Positions 51,161 to 59,945 of a DNA stretch of 64,000 nt are shown in pieces. The stretch covers positions 1 to 64,000 of the forward strand of contig NZ_JBFRCU010000005.1 of the NCBI RefSeq assembly GCF_052113205.1. The letters run 5' to 3'. Both the position numbers and the translations under genes were made by a program. The stretch comes from Inquilinus sp052113205. GTDB lineage: Bacteria; Pseudomonadota; Alphaproteobacteria; DSM-16000; Inquilinaceae. A model generated the notes under the pieces. That model worked only from the letters and a program-made list of their open reading frames with translations, was not told the origin of the DNA and ran no database searches. The number at the start of each line of letters is the position of its first letter. Position 1 is the stretch's first letter.

Positions 51161-51901
51161 CTACGCGTTGATGCCGCCATCCACCGCGATCGACGCGCCG
51201 GTGACCCAGCGGCCGCCTTCGCCGGCCAGATGGGCGACCATCGCGGCGACGTCCGACGCCTCGCCGTAATGGCCGAGGGCGATGTGCTGGCGCTGCCCCT
51301 CCGCGCCGGGCCCCTGCGCCGGGTTCATGTCGGTGTCGGTCGGGCCCGGGTGGACGATGTTGGCGGTGATGCCGCGCGGGCCGAGGTCGCGCGCCAGGCC
51401 GCGGGTCAGCCCGGTCAGCGCCGCCTTGGTCATGACGTAGAGCGTCATGTTCGCCCCGCCGGCATAGTCGGCGAGGCAGGAGCCGATCGAGATGATCCGC
51501 CCGCCCTGGCCGAGGTGCCGGGCCGCCGCCTGCGCCGCCAGGAAGCTGGAGCGGACATGGATCGCCAGGACGCGGTCCAACTCGTCCTCGCTGACCTCCT
51601 CGAACGGGCCGTAGGGGAAGACCCCGGCATTGTTGACCAGGATGTCGAGCCGGCCGAGCCCGGCCACGGTCCGTTCCACCGCCGCCTGTGTCGCCTTGCC
51701 GTCGGTGGCGTCGGCGGCGATCGCCAGGCCGCGCCGGCCAAGGGCCTCGATCCGCCCGACCACGGCCTGCGCCTTGTCGGGTGACGCGGAATAGGTCAGT
51801 GCCACATCGGCGCCGTCCTGCGCCAACCGCTCCGCGATGGCGGCGCCGATGCCGCGGCTGCCGCCGGTGACCAGGGCGACCTTTCCGGACAATCCGGACA
51901 T
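51161..51901 (-). CDS. SDR-family oxidoreductase
   Basis: 246 residues from ATG 51901 (GGAG 7 bases upstream). Classical SDR motifs: VALVTGGSRGIGAAIAERLA, NNAG in LDILVNNAGVFPYG, catalytic Ser in IISIGSCLADYAGG, and YVMTK. It ends GASIAVDGGINA as FabG-like enzymes do. The divergent TetR gene probably regulates it. Substrate unknown. Confidence 0.88.
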   Translation of the reverse strand: MSGLSGKVALVTGGSRGIGAAIAERLAQDGADVALTYSASPDKAQAVVGRIEALGRRGLAIAADATDGKATQAAVERTVAGLGRLDILVNNAGVFPYGPFEEVSEDELDRVLAIHVRSSFLAAQAAARHLGQGGRIISIGSCLADYAGGANMTLYVMTKAALTGLTRGLARDLGPRGITANIVHPGPTDTDMNPAQGPGAEGQRQHIALGHYGEASDVAAMVAHLAGEGGRWVTGASIAVDGGINA

Positions 51902-51914
51902 GGGGAGTCTCCAT

Positions 51915-51936
51915 TTATGTGTTGATCGATACATAA
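51915..51936. promoter_or_regulatory. TetR-type palindrome between SDR and TetR genes
   Basis: TTATGTGTTGATCGATACATAA pairs in 9 of 11 positions; the outer arms TTATGT/ACATAA are perfect. A further TTATGTATTGGATGACA half-site starts at 51971. The site directly precedes the SDR gene. Confidence 0.6.
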
Positions 51937-52002
51937 TGCGTAGCCAGCTTGTCTCGGCCTGTCCAGTGAATTATGTATTGGATGACACAGAAAGGATCCG
52001 CG

Positions 52003-52614
52003 ATGGCCGAACGGGGCCGTCCCCGCAGCTTCGACCGGGCCGCTGCCCTGCGCCGGGCGATGGAGGTGTTCTGGGCGCGCGGCTATGACGGTGCATCGAT
52101 GGCGGATCTCACCGCCGCGATGGGCATCAACTCCCCCAGCCTCTATGCCGCCTTCGGCTGCAAGGAGGCGCTGTTCCGCGAAGCGCTCGAGCTCTATGAG
52201 TGCGGCGAAGGCGGCGCCGCGTCCCGGTCGCTGCAGGAAGGGCCGACGGCGCGGGCGGGGATCGAGGCGATGCTGCGCGAGAACGCGGTCGCCTACACCG
52301 CGCCGGACCGGCCGCCCGGCTGCATGATCGTGCTGGCCTCGGCCGTCGGCATCCCGGCCAGCCCCGAGATCCGCGACTATCTGGTCGGGGCCAATCGCCG
52401 GTCGGTGGCGCAGATCAAGGCGCGGCTGGACCGTGGCGTGGCCGAGGGCGACGTGCCGGGCGGGGCCGACACCCAGGCCATCGCCGCCTATTTCGCCACC
52501 GTGCTGAACGGCCTGACCATCCAGGCCCGAAACGGCGCCGGCTGCCCGGCGCTGCAGGCCGTGGTCGACAGCGCCATGGCCGGCTGGGACGCGCTGACGA
52601 CACCGCGCGGTTAG
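52003..52614 (+). CDS. TetR/AcrR-family regulator
   Basis: 203 residues from ATG 52003 with AAAGGA upstream. Helix-turn-helix: RRAMEVFWARGYDGASMADL, TAAMGINSPSLYAAFGCKEA. The C-terminal part (APDRPPGCMIVLASAVGIPA) is of the class often found beside SDR genes. It is divergent from the SDR and is its likely repressor. Confidence 0.88.
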   Translation: MAERGRPRSFDRAAALRRAMEVFWARGYDGASMADLTAAMGINSPSLYAAFGCKEALFREALELYECGEGGAASRSLQEGPTARAGIEAMLRENAVAYTAPDRPPGCMIVLASAVGIPASPEIRDYLVGANRRSVAQIKARLDRGVAEGDVPGGADTQAIAAYFATVLNGLTIQARNGAGCPALQAVVDSAMAGWDALTTPRG

Positions 52615-52706
52615 CGTTGCCGCAACGGACTGGCGCTGCCATGGGCCATGATCGATGCTTCGATCTGGCTGCGCGAAATCCTCGACCCGACCGGAAAGAT
52701 CTGACC

Positions 52707-54446
52707 ATGACCGTTCTCCTGGACCGCGAGGCGCCGCGGACCCTCCACGCCCTGCTGCGCGACCTGTCCGACGGCCACCAGGGCGCGGCGGTCGAGGCCT
52801 GGCTGTTCGAGGACGAGGCAACGCGCCGGGACGCCGAGACGGCCCTGGCCACGGCCGGCGTCTCGGCCCGGCTGCGCAGCGCCTACAAGCCGCTGCTGCA
52901 TGCCTTCCTCGAAGAGATCGAGACCGAGGGGCTGGCGGCGGCGACCATCCGCTATCCGGTGCATCCCGCCGCCGCGCCCGACCGCTTTCTGCTGGAGGCC
53001 TATCCGCTGGCGGCGCTGCTGGACGGGGTCGATCTGCGCTTCGAGCCGGGCGACGAGACGCTGCGCTACCGCGTGGCCCTGACCTGGCGCGACGGCCGCA
53101 CCGCGACGACCGAGGTCTTCGCCCCGAACCATCTCGGCCTCGACCATCTCTCCGCCGCCTGCCTGTCGCCGACCGGCTGGCGCCGCGTCACCGGCCGGCC
53201 CGACGACCAGCCGGACCTGGACGAACGGCTGGAGACCGAGGTCGAAGGCTTGTTCCGCGCCGTGGTCGAGACCGTCCAGGCCCATCCCTGGGGCAGCGAC
53301 GAGCCCTATTTCGAGCGGTTGTCGATCGCGGTCGAGGCACCGGCGATCGAACGGGTGCTGCCGTTCCATGAGGAGGTCGTCAGCCTGCACGAGGCGCTGC
53401 ACGAGGATCTGTACTTCACGCTGCTCGAGCTGTTCCAGCGCCATTCCGGCCGCCCGCTCGGCGACCGCAGGCTGCAGCCGGGCCAGATCGTGCCGGAGAT
53501 CCGCTCTCCTTCCGGCGCCCCCAGGGTGCGGGTCGAGACCGGACCCTTCGACCCGTCGGACGAGGCCGGCGACTGGCCGGAACAGGTGCTGGACACGGCC
53601 GAGGCGCCGCTGTCGATCGCCCAGCTGCATCGCGAGCTGGCGGTGCTGGGCGGACAGCCGATCCTGGCCCGGTCGCGGCAGGGCAGGGCGGTGCCGGGGC
53701 TGATCCGGCCGGGGTCGCGCCCGGCGGTGGTGGTCACCGGCGGCCAGCATGCCAACGAGACCACCGGCCCGGTCGGCGCCCTGCGCGCCGCGCAACAGCT
53801 GCTGCTGGATCCGGAGACGCATCTGGCGCTGATCCCGCTGGAGAACCCGGACGGCTACGCCCTGCACCAGCGCCTGTGCCGGGACAATCCGCGGCACATG
53901 CACCACGCCGCGCGCTACACCGCGCTGGGTGACGATTTGGAATACCGCACCGGCGACGGTCTCTACGAGCGCGCGGCGCGCAGCGAGGCGATCGCGCGCA
54001 CCGGGGCGCAGCTGCACGTCAACCTGCATGGCTATCCAGCGCATGAATGGACCCGGCCCTTCACCGGCTACCTGCCGCGCGGCTTCGAGATGTGGACCAT
54101 CCCGAAAGGCTTCTTCCTGATCCTGCGGCACCACCCGGACTGGGCGGAGCCGGGGATGGCGCTGATCGAGGCGATCACCCGCCGCCTGGGCCGGATCGAG
54201 CCGCTCTTGGAGCTGAACCGGATGCAGCTGGCCGCCTATGGCGCCCATGCCGGGGCCGGGCCGTTCACCGTGGTCAATGGCATCCCCTGCCTGATCGGCC
54301 CGGACGAGCGCCACGTGCCGCCGCTGACCCTGGTCACCGAATTCCCGGACGAAACCATCTACGGCGACCGCTTCGCCCTGGGCCACCAGGTGCAGATGGA
54401 AACGGTCCTGGCCGCGGTGGAGCACCATGCGGGGGTGGTGGCGTAG
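52707..54446 (+). CDS. M14-family zinc carboxypeptidase-like protein
   Basis: 579 residues from ATG 52707; GGAAAG upstream. Residues about 1-330 are an unassigned N-terminal region (ALLRDLSDGHQGAAVEAWLF, LTWRDGRTATTEVFAPNHLG). The M14 domain follows with the zinc motif VVVTGGQHANETTGPVG (His-x2-Glu), LIPLENPDGYALHQR, and the third zinc His in QLHVNLHGYPAHEW. A catalytic Glu is likely in LTLVTEFPDE. It has no signal peptide, so it is probably a cytoplasmic peptidase or amidohydrolase. Substrate unknown. Confidence 0.8.
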   Translation: MTVLLDREAPRTLHALLRDLSDGHQGAAVEAWLFEDEATRRDAETALATAGVSARLRSAYKPLLHAFLEEIETEGLAAATIRYPVHPAAAPDRFLLEAYPLAALLDGVDLRFEPGDETLRYRVALTWRDGRTATTEVFAPNHLGLDHLSAACLSPTGWRRVTGRPDDQPDLDERLETEVEGLFRAVVETVQAHPWGSDEPYFERLSIAVEAPAIERVLPFHEEVVSLHEALHEDLYFTLLELFQRHSGRPLGDRRLQPGQIVPEIRSPSGAPRVRVETGPFDPSDEAGDWPEQVLDTAEAPLSIAQLHRELAVLGGQPILARSRQGRAVPGLIRPGSRPAVVVTGGQHANETTGPVGALRAAQQLLLDPETHLALIPLENPDGYALHQRLCRDNPRHMHHAARYTALGDDLEYRTGDGLYERAARSEAIARTGAQLHVNLHGYPAHEWTRPFTGYLPRGFEMWTIPKGFFLILRHHPDWAEPGMALIEAITRRLGRIEPLLELNRMQLAAYGAHAGAGPFTVVNGIPCLIGPDERHVPPLTLVTEFPDETIYGDRFALGHQVQMETVLAAVEHHAGVVA

Positions 54447-54476
54447 GGCACACTCGGACAGCCGCCTTTGGTTTGC

Positions 54477-54603
54477 CTCTCCCGCCTGGCGGGAGAGGTC
54501 GGGCGCCCGCAGGGCGACCGGGTGAGGGCTGGCCCGGGCCTCGACAAAGAGCCCTCACCCGGAGCCGCTTCGCGTCTCCGACCTCTCCCGTAAACGGGAG
54601 AGG
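54477..54603. repeat. Family D palindromic repeat
   Basis: CCTCTCCCGCCTGGCGGGAG at the left and CCTCTCCCGTAAACGGGAGA at the right, each a hairpin, joined by GGTGAGGG/CCCTCACC arms. A longer member is at 59632-59825. It lies between the convergent M14 and SDR genes. Confidence 0.85.
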
Positions 54604-54614
54604 CAACGCAAGTA

Positions 54615-55379
54615 TCACGTCCGTGTGATCGACACCCCGCCATCCACCAGCAGTGCCGTGCCCGTGGTGAAGCTCGACGCGTCGGACGCCAGGTACAGCG
54701 CCGACCGCGCCATCTCCTCCGGGCTCGCCAGGCGCTTCATCGGGTACAGGCCGGTGATGAAGTCGCGCTCCGCCTGGGTCTTGGCGAACTCCCGGTACAT
54801 CTCCGTCTCGGTGCCGCCGGGCAGCAGCGCGTTGACGCGGATGCCACGGCCGCCGAACTCGACCGCCAGCGCCTGCACCAGCCCGATCAGCCCGGATTTG
54901 CTGGCGGCATAGGCGGCCACGCCGGGGAAGCCGACCGTGTAGCCGACAAAGGTCGAGGTGAAGATCAGCGACCCGCCGCCGCGCCGCAGCATCGCCGGGA
55001 TCTGGTGCCGCGCCGCCAGGAAGCCGCTGGTCAGGTTGGCCTCGATCGTCTCGCGCCAAGCGGCGGGCGTCACCTCCGGCGTCGGCGCCATCGGCCCTAC
55101 CATGCCGGCATTGTTGAAGGCGATGTCGAGGCCGCCGAACCGCTCCTCCGCCAACGCCACCAGCGCCGGGGCAGTGCCCTCGTCGGTGACGTCGCCGGCC
55201 AGGGCCGCGGCCCGACCGCCGGCCTCCGTGATCTCGCCGACCAGCGCGTCGAGCTCCGCCTGCCGCCGCGCCCCGGCCACCACGGCCGCGCCTTCGCGTG
55301 CGAACAGCACTGCCGCGGCCCGGCCGATGCCGGAGCTGGCCCCGGCGACGATCGCCACCTTGCCTGCCAACGCACCCAT
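54615..55379 (-). CDS. SDR-family oxidoreductase
   Basis: 254 residues. VAIVAGASSGIGRAAAVLFA, NNAG in LDIAFNNAGMVGPM, Ser in LIFTSTFVGYTVG and YAASK are all present. It ends FTTGTALLVDGGVSITRT, the FabG-like tetramer tail. It is a single gene with no visible partner. Substrate unknown. Confidence 0.88.
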   Translation of the reverse strand: MGALAGKVAIVAGASSGIGRAAAVLFAREGAAVVAGARRQAELDALVGEITEAGGRAAALAGDVTDEGTAPALVALAEERFGGLDIAFNNAGMVGPMAPTPEVTPAAWRETIEANLTSGFLAARHQIPAMLRRGGGSLIFTSTFVGYTVGFPGVAAYAASKSGLIGLVQALAVEFGGRGIRVNALLPGGTETEMYREFAKTQAERDFITGLYPMKRLASPEEMARSALYLASDASSFTTGTALLVDGGVSITRT

Positions 55380-55477
55380 CTGGTCTCTCCTTCCGTCGTT
55401 CGATGCGACGGAAGATGGCGGGTGCGCGGCCTGGCCTCACTCCGGTTCTTGCCGCGCAATCGCCGCGACGCGCCGGG

Positions 55478-57016
55478 TCACTGCAGGCTGCGCGCCAGCA
55501 CCCCCAGGCCGAAATCGTCGAGGTCTTCGATCGTCACCTGGTCGGCCGTCTGGTCAGGGCCGAGCCGGAAGGTGACGGCGGCCAGGGCGTCCGGAATCTC
55601 CGCCGAGGGCGAATAGACGAACAGGTCGCGGTCGAGGTGGCGGAGCGGGAATTCGGTCTGCTGCTTCGGCCCGAGCGCGAGCCAGAGCGTGCCCTGCCGG
55701 TCGGTCACGGTGGCGGTGCCGAGATAGGCGTTGGCATAGCGGCCGGCATAGGCCGACAGGGGCAGGGCCGGAGTGGGCGAGGCCGGCGGCGTGCCGTAGC
55801 GCGCCTGGGCGGCGGCCACCGCCGGTCCGAACAGCCCATCGAACGCCTTGTTCCACTTGGCGGTCCAGTCCTCCGTCACCCGGCCGTCGAAGACCTGGTC
55901 GAAGAAGCTGTCGGCGATCCCTTCCGGCAAGCCGGTCGGGAAGGCGTTGGTCAGCACCACGATGCCGATATCGTCGTCCGGAAACAGGCTGACCAGGGTT
56001 CGGGCGCCGACGCTGAAGGCGCCGGCATGGTCCCATTGCAGCCCGTGCCGGCCATATTGGACGTTCCAGCCGAGGCCGTAGAAGGCGGCGGCGCCGGTCA
56101 CCGGATTGGCACCCCGCGCCATCAGCGGCTGATGCGTCTCGGCCAGCGCTTCCGGCTTGATCAGAACTTCGCCGGCGTAGCGGCCGCGGCCGAGTTGCAG
56201 CCGCAGCCATTGTGCCATGTCGCGCGCGGTCGAGCTGACGCCGCCGGCCGGCGCCTGCGGGTCCGGATCACGGGTCAGCTTCGCCGTCCAATCGCCACCG
56301 ACCCGGATATGCAGCGCCGACCGGTTGGCCCGGGTCAGGAAATCGGCGTGGCGCGAGCTGGTCATGGTCATGCCCAGCGGGCCGTAGAGCAGCTGCTGCG
56401 CCGCATCTTCCCAGCTCATCCCGGCCGCTTTCGCCGCCGCCACCGCACCTTCGGTGAGGCCGAAATTGCTGTAGGAATAGGCCGATCGGAAGCTCGTGGC
56501 CGGCGCCACCTGGCGCAGCCGGTGCAGGATCTCGCCGCGGTCATAGCCCAGCGCCTCCAGCTCGTTGCCGGCAGCGCCGGGCAGGCCGCTGCGATGGGCG
56601 AACAGGTCGCGGATGGTCAATTGCTGGGTCGGATAGGCATCGGCCAGGGCGAAGCCCGGGTCGATCTCGGCGATCCGGCTGTCCCAGGTGACGACGCCTC
56701 TTCCGACCAGCGCCGCAACGACCGTGGCCGAGACCGGCTTCGAGCAGGAGGCCAGCTGGAACACGGTGTCGGCATCGACGGTGTCCGGTTTCCCCTCTTC
56801 GCGCAGGCCGAAGCCCTTCAGGAACACGACCCGGTCGCGATAGACCACGGCGATCGACAGGCCCGGCACGTCGCCATGGTCGACCGCCGCCTGGGCCATC
56901 TGCTCCAGCTTCGGCAGCGCCGCCTGCACCGCGTCCTCGGTCACGGCGGCAAGCGCGGCCGTGGCCGGCATCAGGGACAACGCGATCGCGATCGCGGCGG
57001 ATAGGCGGCTGAGACG
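55478..57016 (-). CDS. Serine hydrolase, beta-lactamase/class C family, exported
   Basis: 512 residues from GTG 57016, with AGGGGG 9 bases upstream; ATG 57055 is an alternative that lengthens the signal peptide. The signal peptide is VRLSRLSAAIAIALSLMPAT-AALA. Active-site motifs are SCSK (FQLASCSKPVSATVV), YSN (YSYSNFGLTEGAV) and HAG (QWDHAGAFSVG). Thus it is a penicillin-binding-protein-like periplasmic hydrolase (esterase, D-aminopeptidase or beta-lactamase). The last 100 residues form the extra beta-barrel domain of this group. It is divergent from the S1/P1 nuclease gene. Confidence 0.87.
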   Translation of the reverse strand, partial: RLSRLSAAIAIALSLMPATAALAAVTEDAVQAALPKLEQMAQAAVDHGDVPGLSIAVVYRDRVVFLKGFGLREEGKPDTVDADTVFQLASCSKPVSATVVAALVGRGVVTWDSRIAEIDPGFALADAYPTQQLTIRDLFAHRSGLPGAAGNELEALGYDRGEILHRLRQVAPATSFRSAYSYSNFGLTEGAVAAAKAAGMSWEDAAQQLLYGPLGMTMTSSRHADFLTRANRSALHIRVGGDWTAKLTRDPDPQAPAGGVSSTARDMAQWLRLQLGRGRYAGEVLIKPEALAETHQPLMARGANPVTGAAAFYGLGWNVQYGRHGLQWDHAGAFSVGARTLVSLFPDDDIGIVVLTNAFPTGLPEGIADSFFDQVFDGRVTEDWTAKWNKAFDGLFGPAVAAAQARYGTPPASPTPALPLSAYAGRYANAYLGTATVTDRQGTLWLALGPKQQTEFPLRHLDRDLFVYSPSAEIPDALAAVTFRLGPDQTADQVTIEDLDDFGLGVLARSLQ

Positions 57017-57223
57017 CACGGACGTAATCCCCCTTGGTCGCGACGGCGGCGCCATCGCACCTCATCATGCCTGCCGGACGCCGTGGGGAACAGCGTCGGC
57101 GACAGCCGTTTCCAGACCGGATGAGGGCTGCTTCGCCGGCAGCGATCCTCCGCCGCAGTGACGCCGCCCCCTGTTTTCCATCACCATGACGTGCCGGCGC
57201 GACCAAACTCCGGAGGTGCCCAG

Positions 57224-58153
57224 ATGCGAACCCTCGTGGTCCACCTCAGATGCTGGAGGGCGGCCGGGCTTGGCGCGATGCTGATGCTGGCGCTGCTGAT
57301 ACCGCACCAGGCGTCGGCCTGGGTGCGCGAAGGCCACATGGCCACCGGCGCGCTGGCCTACGACATCCTGGAGCAGCGCGACCCGGAGGCGATCGCCGCC
57401 GTGCTCCGGTTGATGCAGGCGCATCCGGACCGGGCGCGCTTCGACTCCCAGCTCGGCGGCCTGACCGGCCGCGACGGCGAGCGCCGAATGTTCGAGTTGA
57501 TGGCGATCTGGCCGGATGCCGTGCGGGGCACCGCCTATGCTTATCCGAGCTGGCATACCAGCCAGCGGATCGTGTCCTCGGCAGGCAGCGTGATCCCCTT
57601 CGCCTTCGGCGGCGCCCAGTTCGAGTTCGGGCGCAACCTCGCGGTCGCCCGCGACGCCGCGGCCTCGGATGCGGACCGGGCGGTCGCACTGTGCTGGGTG
57701 ATGCATATCGTCGGCGACATGCACCAGCCGCTGCACACGGCGATGTGGATGTCGTGGCGCTTCCCGATCACCGATGCCGGCGGGCAATGGGCCTGGGTCC
57801 GCCCCTCGGCAGACGCGGCCCCCGAGCGCTTGCATTGGTTCTGGGATTCGGCGGGCCATCCGGCCGCGCTCGCCCTCGCGCCGCCGGAATCGCACGAGGC
57901 CAAGCTGGAGCAGGACCCGCCGGCCGACACGCTGTCGCCGGACCCGGAGACCGCCTTTGCCCATTGGGTGGCTCAGACCCGCGAGCTCGCCTATGAGGTC
58001 GCTTATGCGCGCGGGAGGCTGCGGGCGGGCAACTCGCCCGACTCCGCCCGCGTGCTCTCCAGCGACTATGTCGAACGGGTCCGGGCGGTCAGCCGGGTCC
58101 AGCTGACCGCCGCCGGCCGCCGGATCGGGGCGCTGCTGTCGGGCCTGCGCTGA
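57224..58153 (+). CDS. S1/P1-family nuclease, exported
   Basis: 309 residues from ATG 57224 (GGAGGTG 6 bases upstream). A signal peptide (LGAMLMLALLIPHQASA) is followed directly by W-VREGH, the Trp that becomes the N-terminus and first zinc ligand in this family. Further ligands are in SWHTSQRI, VMHIVGDMHQPLHTA and LHWFWDSAGHP. Such zinc enzymes degrade single-stranded nucleic acids or release phosphate from 3'-nucleotides in the periplasm. Confidence 0.88.
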   Translation: MRTLVVHLRCWRAAGLGAMLMLALLIPHQASAWVREGHMATGALAYDILEQRDPEAIAAVLRLMQAHPDRARFDSQLGGLTGRDGERRMFELMAIWPDAVRGTAYAYPSWHTSQRIVSSAGSVIPFAFGGAQFEFGRNLAVARDAAASDADRAVALCWVMHIVGDMHQPLHTAMWMSWRFPITDAGGQWAWVRPSADAAPERLHWFWDSAGHPAALALAPPESHEAKLEQDPPADTLSPDPETAFAHWVAQTRELAYEVAYARGRLRAGNSPDSARVLSSDYVERVRAVSRVQLTAAGRRIGALLSGLR

Positions 58154-58169
58154 CGGATGGTGGGTGAGG

Positions 58170-58769
58170 TCAGGCGGCCTCGACCTGTTCGGTCGCCCGG
58201 AACAGTTTGCCGCCGATGGCGCGGGCGGCTTCCAGATGGGCGCCCGGATCCGGCGTGACCGGGGGCAGCAGCAGCTCGGAGGTGACCACGCGGGCGCCGC
58301 AGAAATCGAAGATGCCGTGGTCGATCTGCGTCTTCATGGCGGCGGAATAGCCGTGCCGGTCATAGGTCCGCTGGCCGGCACCGCCGAGGGCGACGAGATG
58401 GACCGGCAGGCGGCCCAGCTTCTTCTCCAGCTTGCCGCCGGGGATCTCGTCATAGGCCCAGCCATTGGCGAAGACCCGGTCGATCCAGCCTTTGAGCAGC
58501 CCCGGCATCGACCACCAATAGACCGGATAGACCAGCACCAGCGCGTCGGCGCGCTCGATCCGCGCCTGCTCGGCCAACACGTCGGCCGAGGGCGCCGCCT
58601 GCTTGAGATGGACGGCGTGGTCGGTCGCGCTGAAGCGCGGATCGAAGCCCTCCGCCATCAGGTCGGCGATCTCGACGGAATGGCCCGACACGCCCACGGC
58701 GAGACGGGCGGCGACGGTGTGGGTCAGCGATTTGGGATCGGGATGCGCGACGACGATGAGCGCGTGCAT
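58170..58769 (-). CDS. NAD(P)H-dependent oxidoreductase, flavodoxin-like (NQO1/MdaB type)
   Basis: 199 residues. MHALIVVAHPDPKSLTHTVA opens a flavodoxin-like fold; VYPVYWWSMPGLLKGWIDRV and LVALGGAGQRTYDRHG are the FMN/FAD and substrate regions. These enzymes reduce quinones or nitro compounds by two electrons. It is divergent from a TetR gene that probably controls it. Confidence 0.88.
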   Translation of the reverse strand: MHALIVVAHPDPKSLTHTVAARLAVGVSGHSVEIADLMAEGFDPRFSATDHAVHLKQAAPSADVLAEQARIERADALVLVYPVYWWSMPGLLKGWIDRVFANGWAYDEIPGGKLEKKLGRLPVHLVALGGAGQRTYDRHGYSAAMKTQIDHGIFDFCGARVVTSELLLPPVTPDPGAHLEAARAIGGKLFRATEQVEAA

Positions 58770-58787
58770 GCCGGCAACTCCTGGTGA

Positions 58788-58842
58788 TTGCGGGAAAGAC
58801 GAATGTCTTATATACTTCTGGTAAGTTACGTTTGGTATATAG
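58788..58842 (+). promoter_or_regulatory. tetR promoter and operator region (oxidoreductase/TetR pair)
   Basis: TTGCGG (58788-58793) and TATACT (58811-58816) are 17 bases apart. TTATATAC (58808-58815) and GTATATAG (58834-58841) form inverted arms over the -10. This places transcription start near 58823 and therefore excludes an ATG at 58803 as the tetR start. Confidence 0.6.
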
Positions 58843-58844
58843 CC

Positions 58845-59459
58845 GTGTCAAGCACCGGAACGAGAGAAATCGATCCCCGGCCGCGCCGCCGCCTGTCGCG
58901 GGAGGAGCGGCATCGCCAGCTCATGGACGTCGCCTGGCGCGTGGTGCGGGAGGAGGGGACGGACGCCCTGACGCTCGGCCGTCTGGCCGAGCAGGCCGGC
59001 ATCACCAAGCCGGTGGTCTACGACCATTTCGGCACGCGCACCGGGCTGCTGATCGCGCTGTACCGGGAGTTCGACGACCGCCAGACGGCCCAGCTGCAGG
59101 CCGCGCTGCGGACCGGCGAGCCGACCCTGGCAGGGCGGGCGGCGGTGATCGCCTCCGCCTATCTCGACTGCGTGCTGGCCCAGGGCCGCGAGATCCCGGG
59201 CGTGGTCGCGGCGCTGACCAGCTCGCCGGAGCTGGAACGGGTCAAGCGCGACTGCGACGCGGCGTTCCGGGAAACCTGCCGCGCCGCGCTCGCCCCCTTC
59301 GCCATGGGCGGCGCCATCGCTCCCGCCGGCCTCTGGGCGATGCTGGGCGCCGCCGAGGCCCTGTCCACCGCCGCGGCGAATGGCGATCTCACCGCTGAAG
59401 AGGCGCAGGCGGAATTGGCCGAGACCATCGCCGCGATGGTGGCCCGCAACCGGGGCTGA
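58845..59459 (+). CDS. TetR/AcrR-family regulator
   Basis: 204 residues from GTG 58845, chosen because the promoter lies downstream of the ATG at 58803; that longer start would add an implausible hydrophobic segment (MSYILLVSYVWYIA). Helix-turn-helix: LMDVAWRVVREEGTDALTLG, AEQAGITKPVVYDHFGTRTG. C-terminal ligand domain unassigned. Divergent from the flavin oxidoreductase gene and probably its repressor. Confidence 0.82.
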   Translation: MSSTGTREIDPRPRRRLSREERHRQLMDVAWRVVREEGTDALTLGRLAEQAGITKPVVYDHFGTRTGLLIALYREFDDRQTAQLQAALRTGEPTLAGRAAVIASAYLDCVLAQGREIPGVVAALTSSPELERVKRDCDAAFRETCRAALAPFAMGGAIAPAGLWAMLGAAEALSTAAANGDLTAEEAQAELAETIAAMVARNRG

Positions 59460-59945
59460 GGGGATGTCGAGCGTCTCCGCGTTGTCTCTCCCGTTACCGA
59501 GGCTTTTTCAGAATAGCTGTGACCCACCCCTCATTTTTAGTCCCCCCTCCCACTAACCCCCTCCCGCGAGGGCTAGCGGATTCACATATCCTCCGCTCGG
59601 TAAGACTGACCGCAGGCATACGGACAGATTGCCTCTCCCGCTTGCGGGAGAGGTCGGGCTCGCGCAGCGAGACCGGGTGAGGGCAGCTCGGGCGACACCA
59701 GGACCGTTGTTTCAGGACCGGGCAGATCATGTGCTCGCTCCTGGCACAGCGGCACTTCGGCGAGGCTGCTATCCCCTCACCCGGACATCCTTCGGATGTC
59801 CGGCCTCTCCCGCAAGCGGGAGAGGCAATGGGCTCGTAAGCCCACCACGGCGTCGCCGATAGATGTGTGAATGCTGTAGCCCGCAAGGGGAGGGGGGACT
59901 CATGGTGCAATCGGGACAACCCGATCTCGCTTGAACCATCCGGGT
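59460..59945. repeat. Gene-free region filled with family C and D repeats
   Basis: 59535-59580 holds a family C copy (TCCCCCCTCCCACTAACCCC then CTCCCGCGAGGG). 59632-59825 is a long family D unit whose ends CCTCTCCCGCTTGCGGGAG and CTCCCGCAAGCGGGAGAGG mirror each other. 59881-59902 is a family C half (CGCAAGGGGAGGGGGGACTC). No gene-like coding was seen between the tetR stop and the convergent LysR gene. Confidence 0.8.

Noticed and set aside
52200..52706. Upstream extension of the M14 peptidase frame across the TetR gene
   Set aside because: It overlaps the well-supported TetR gene in another frame; ATG 52707 has a ribosome site and starts the protein-like sequence.
54477..54603. Hairpins as a simple transcription terminator
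   Set aside because: They belong to dispersed family D; they might terminate transcription but lack a T-tract and recur elsewhere.
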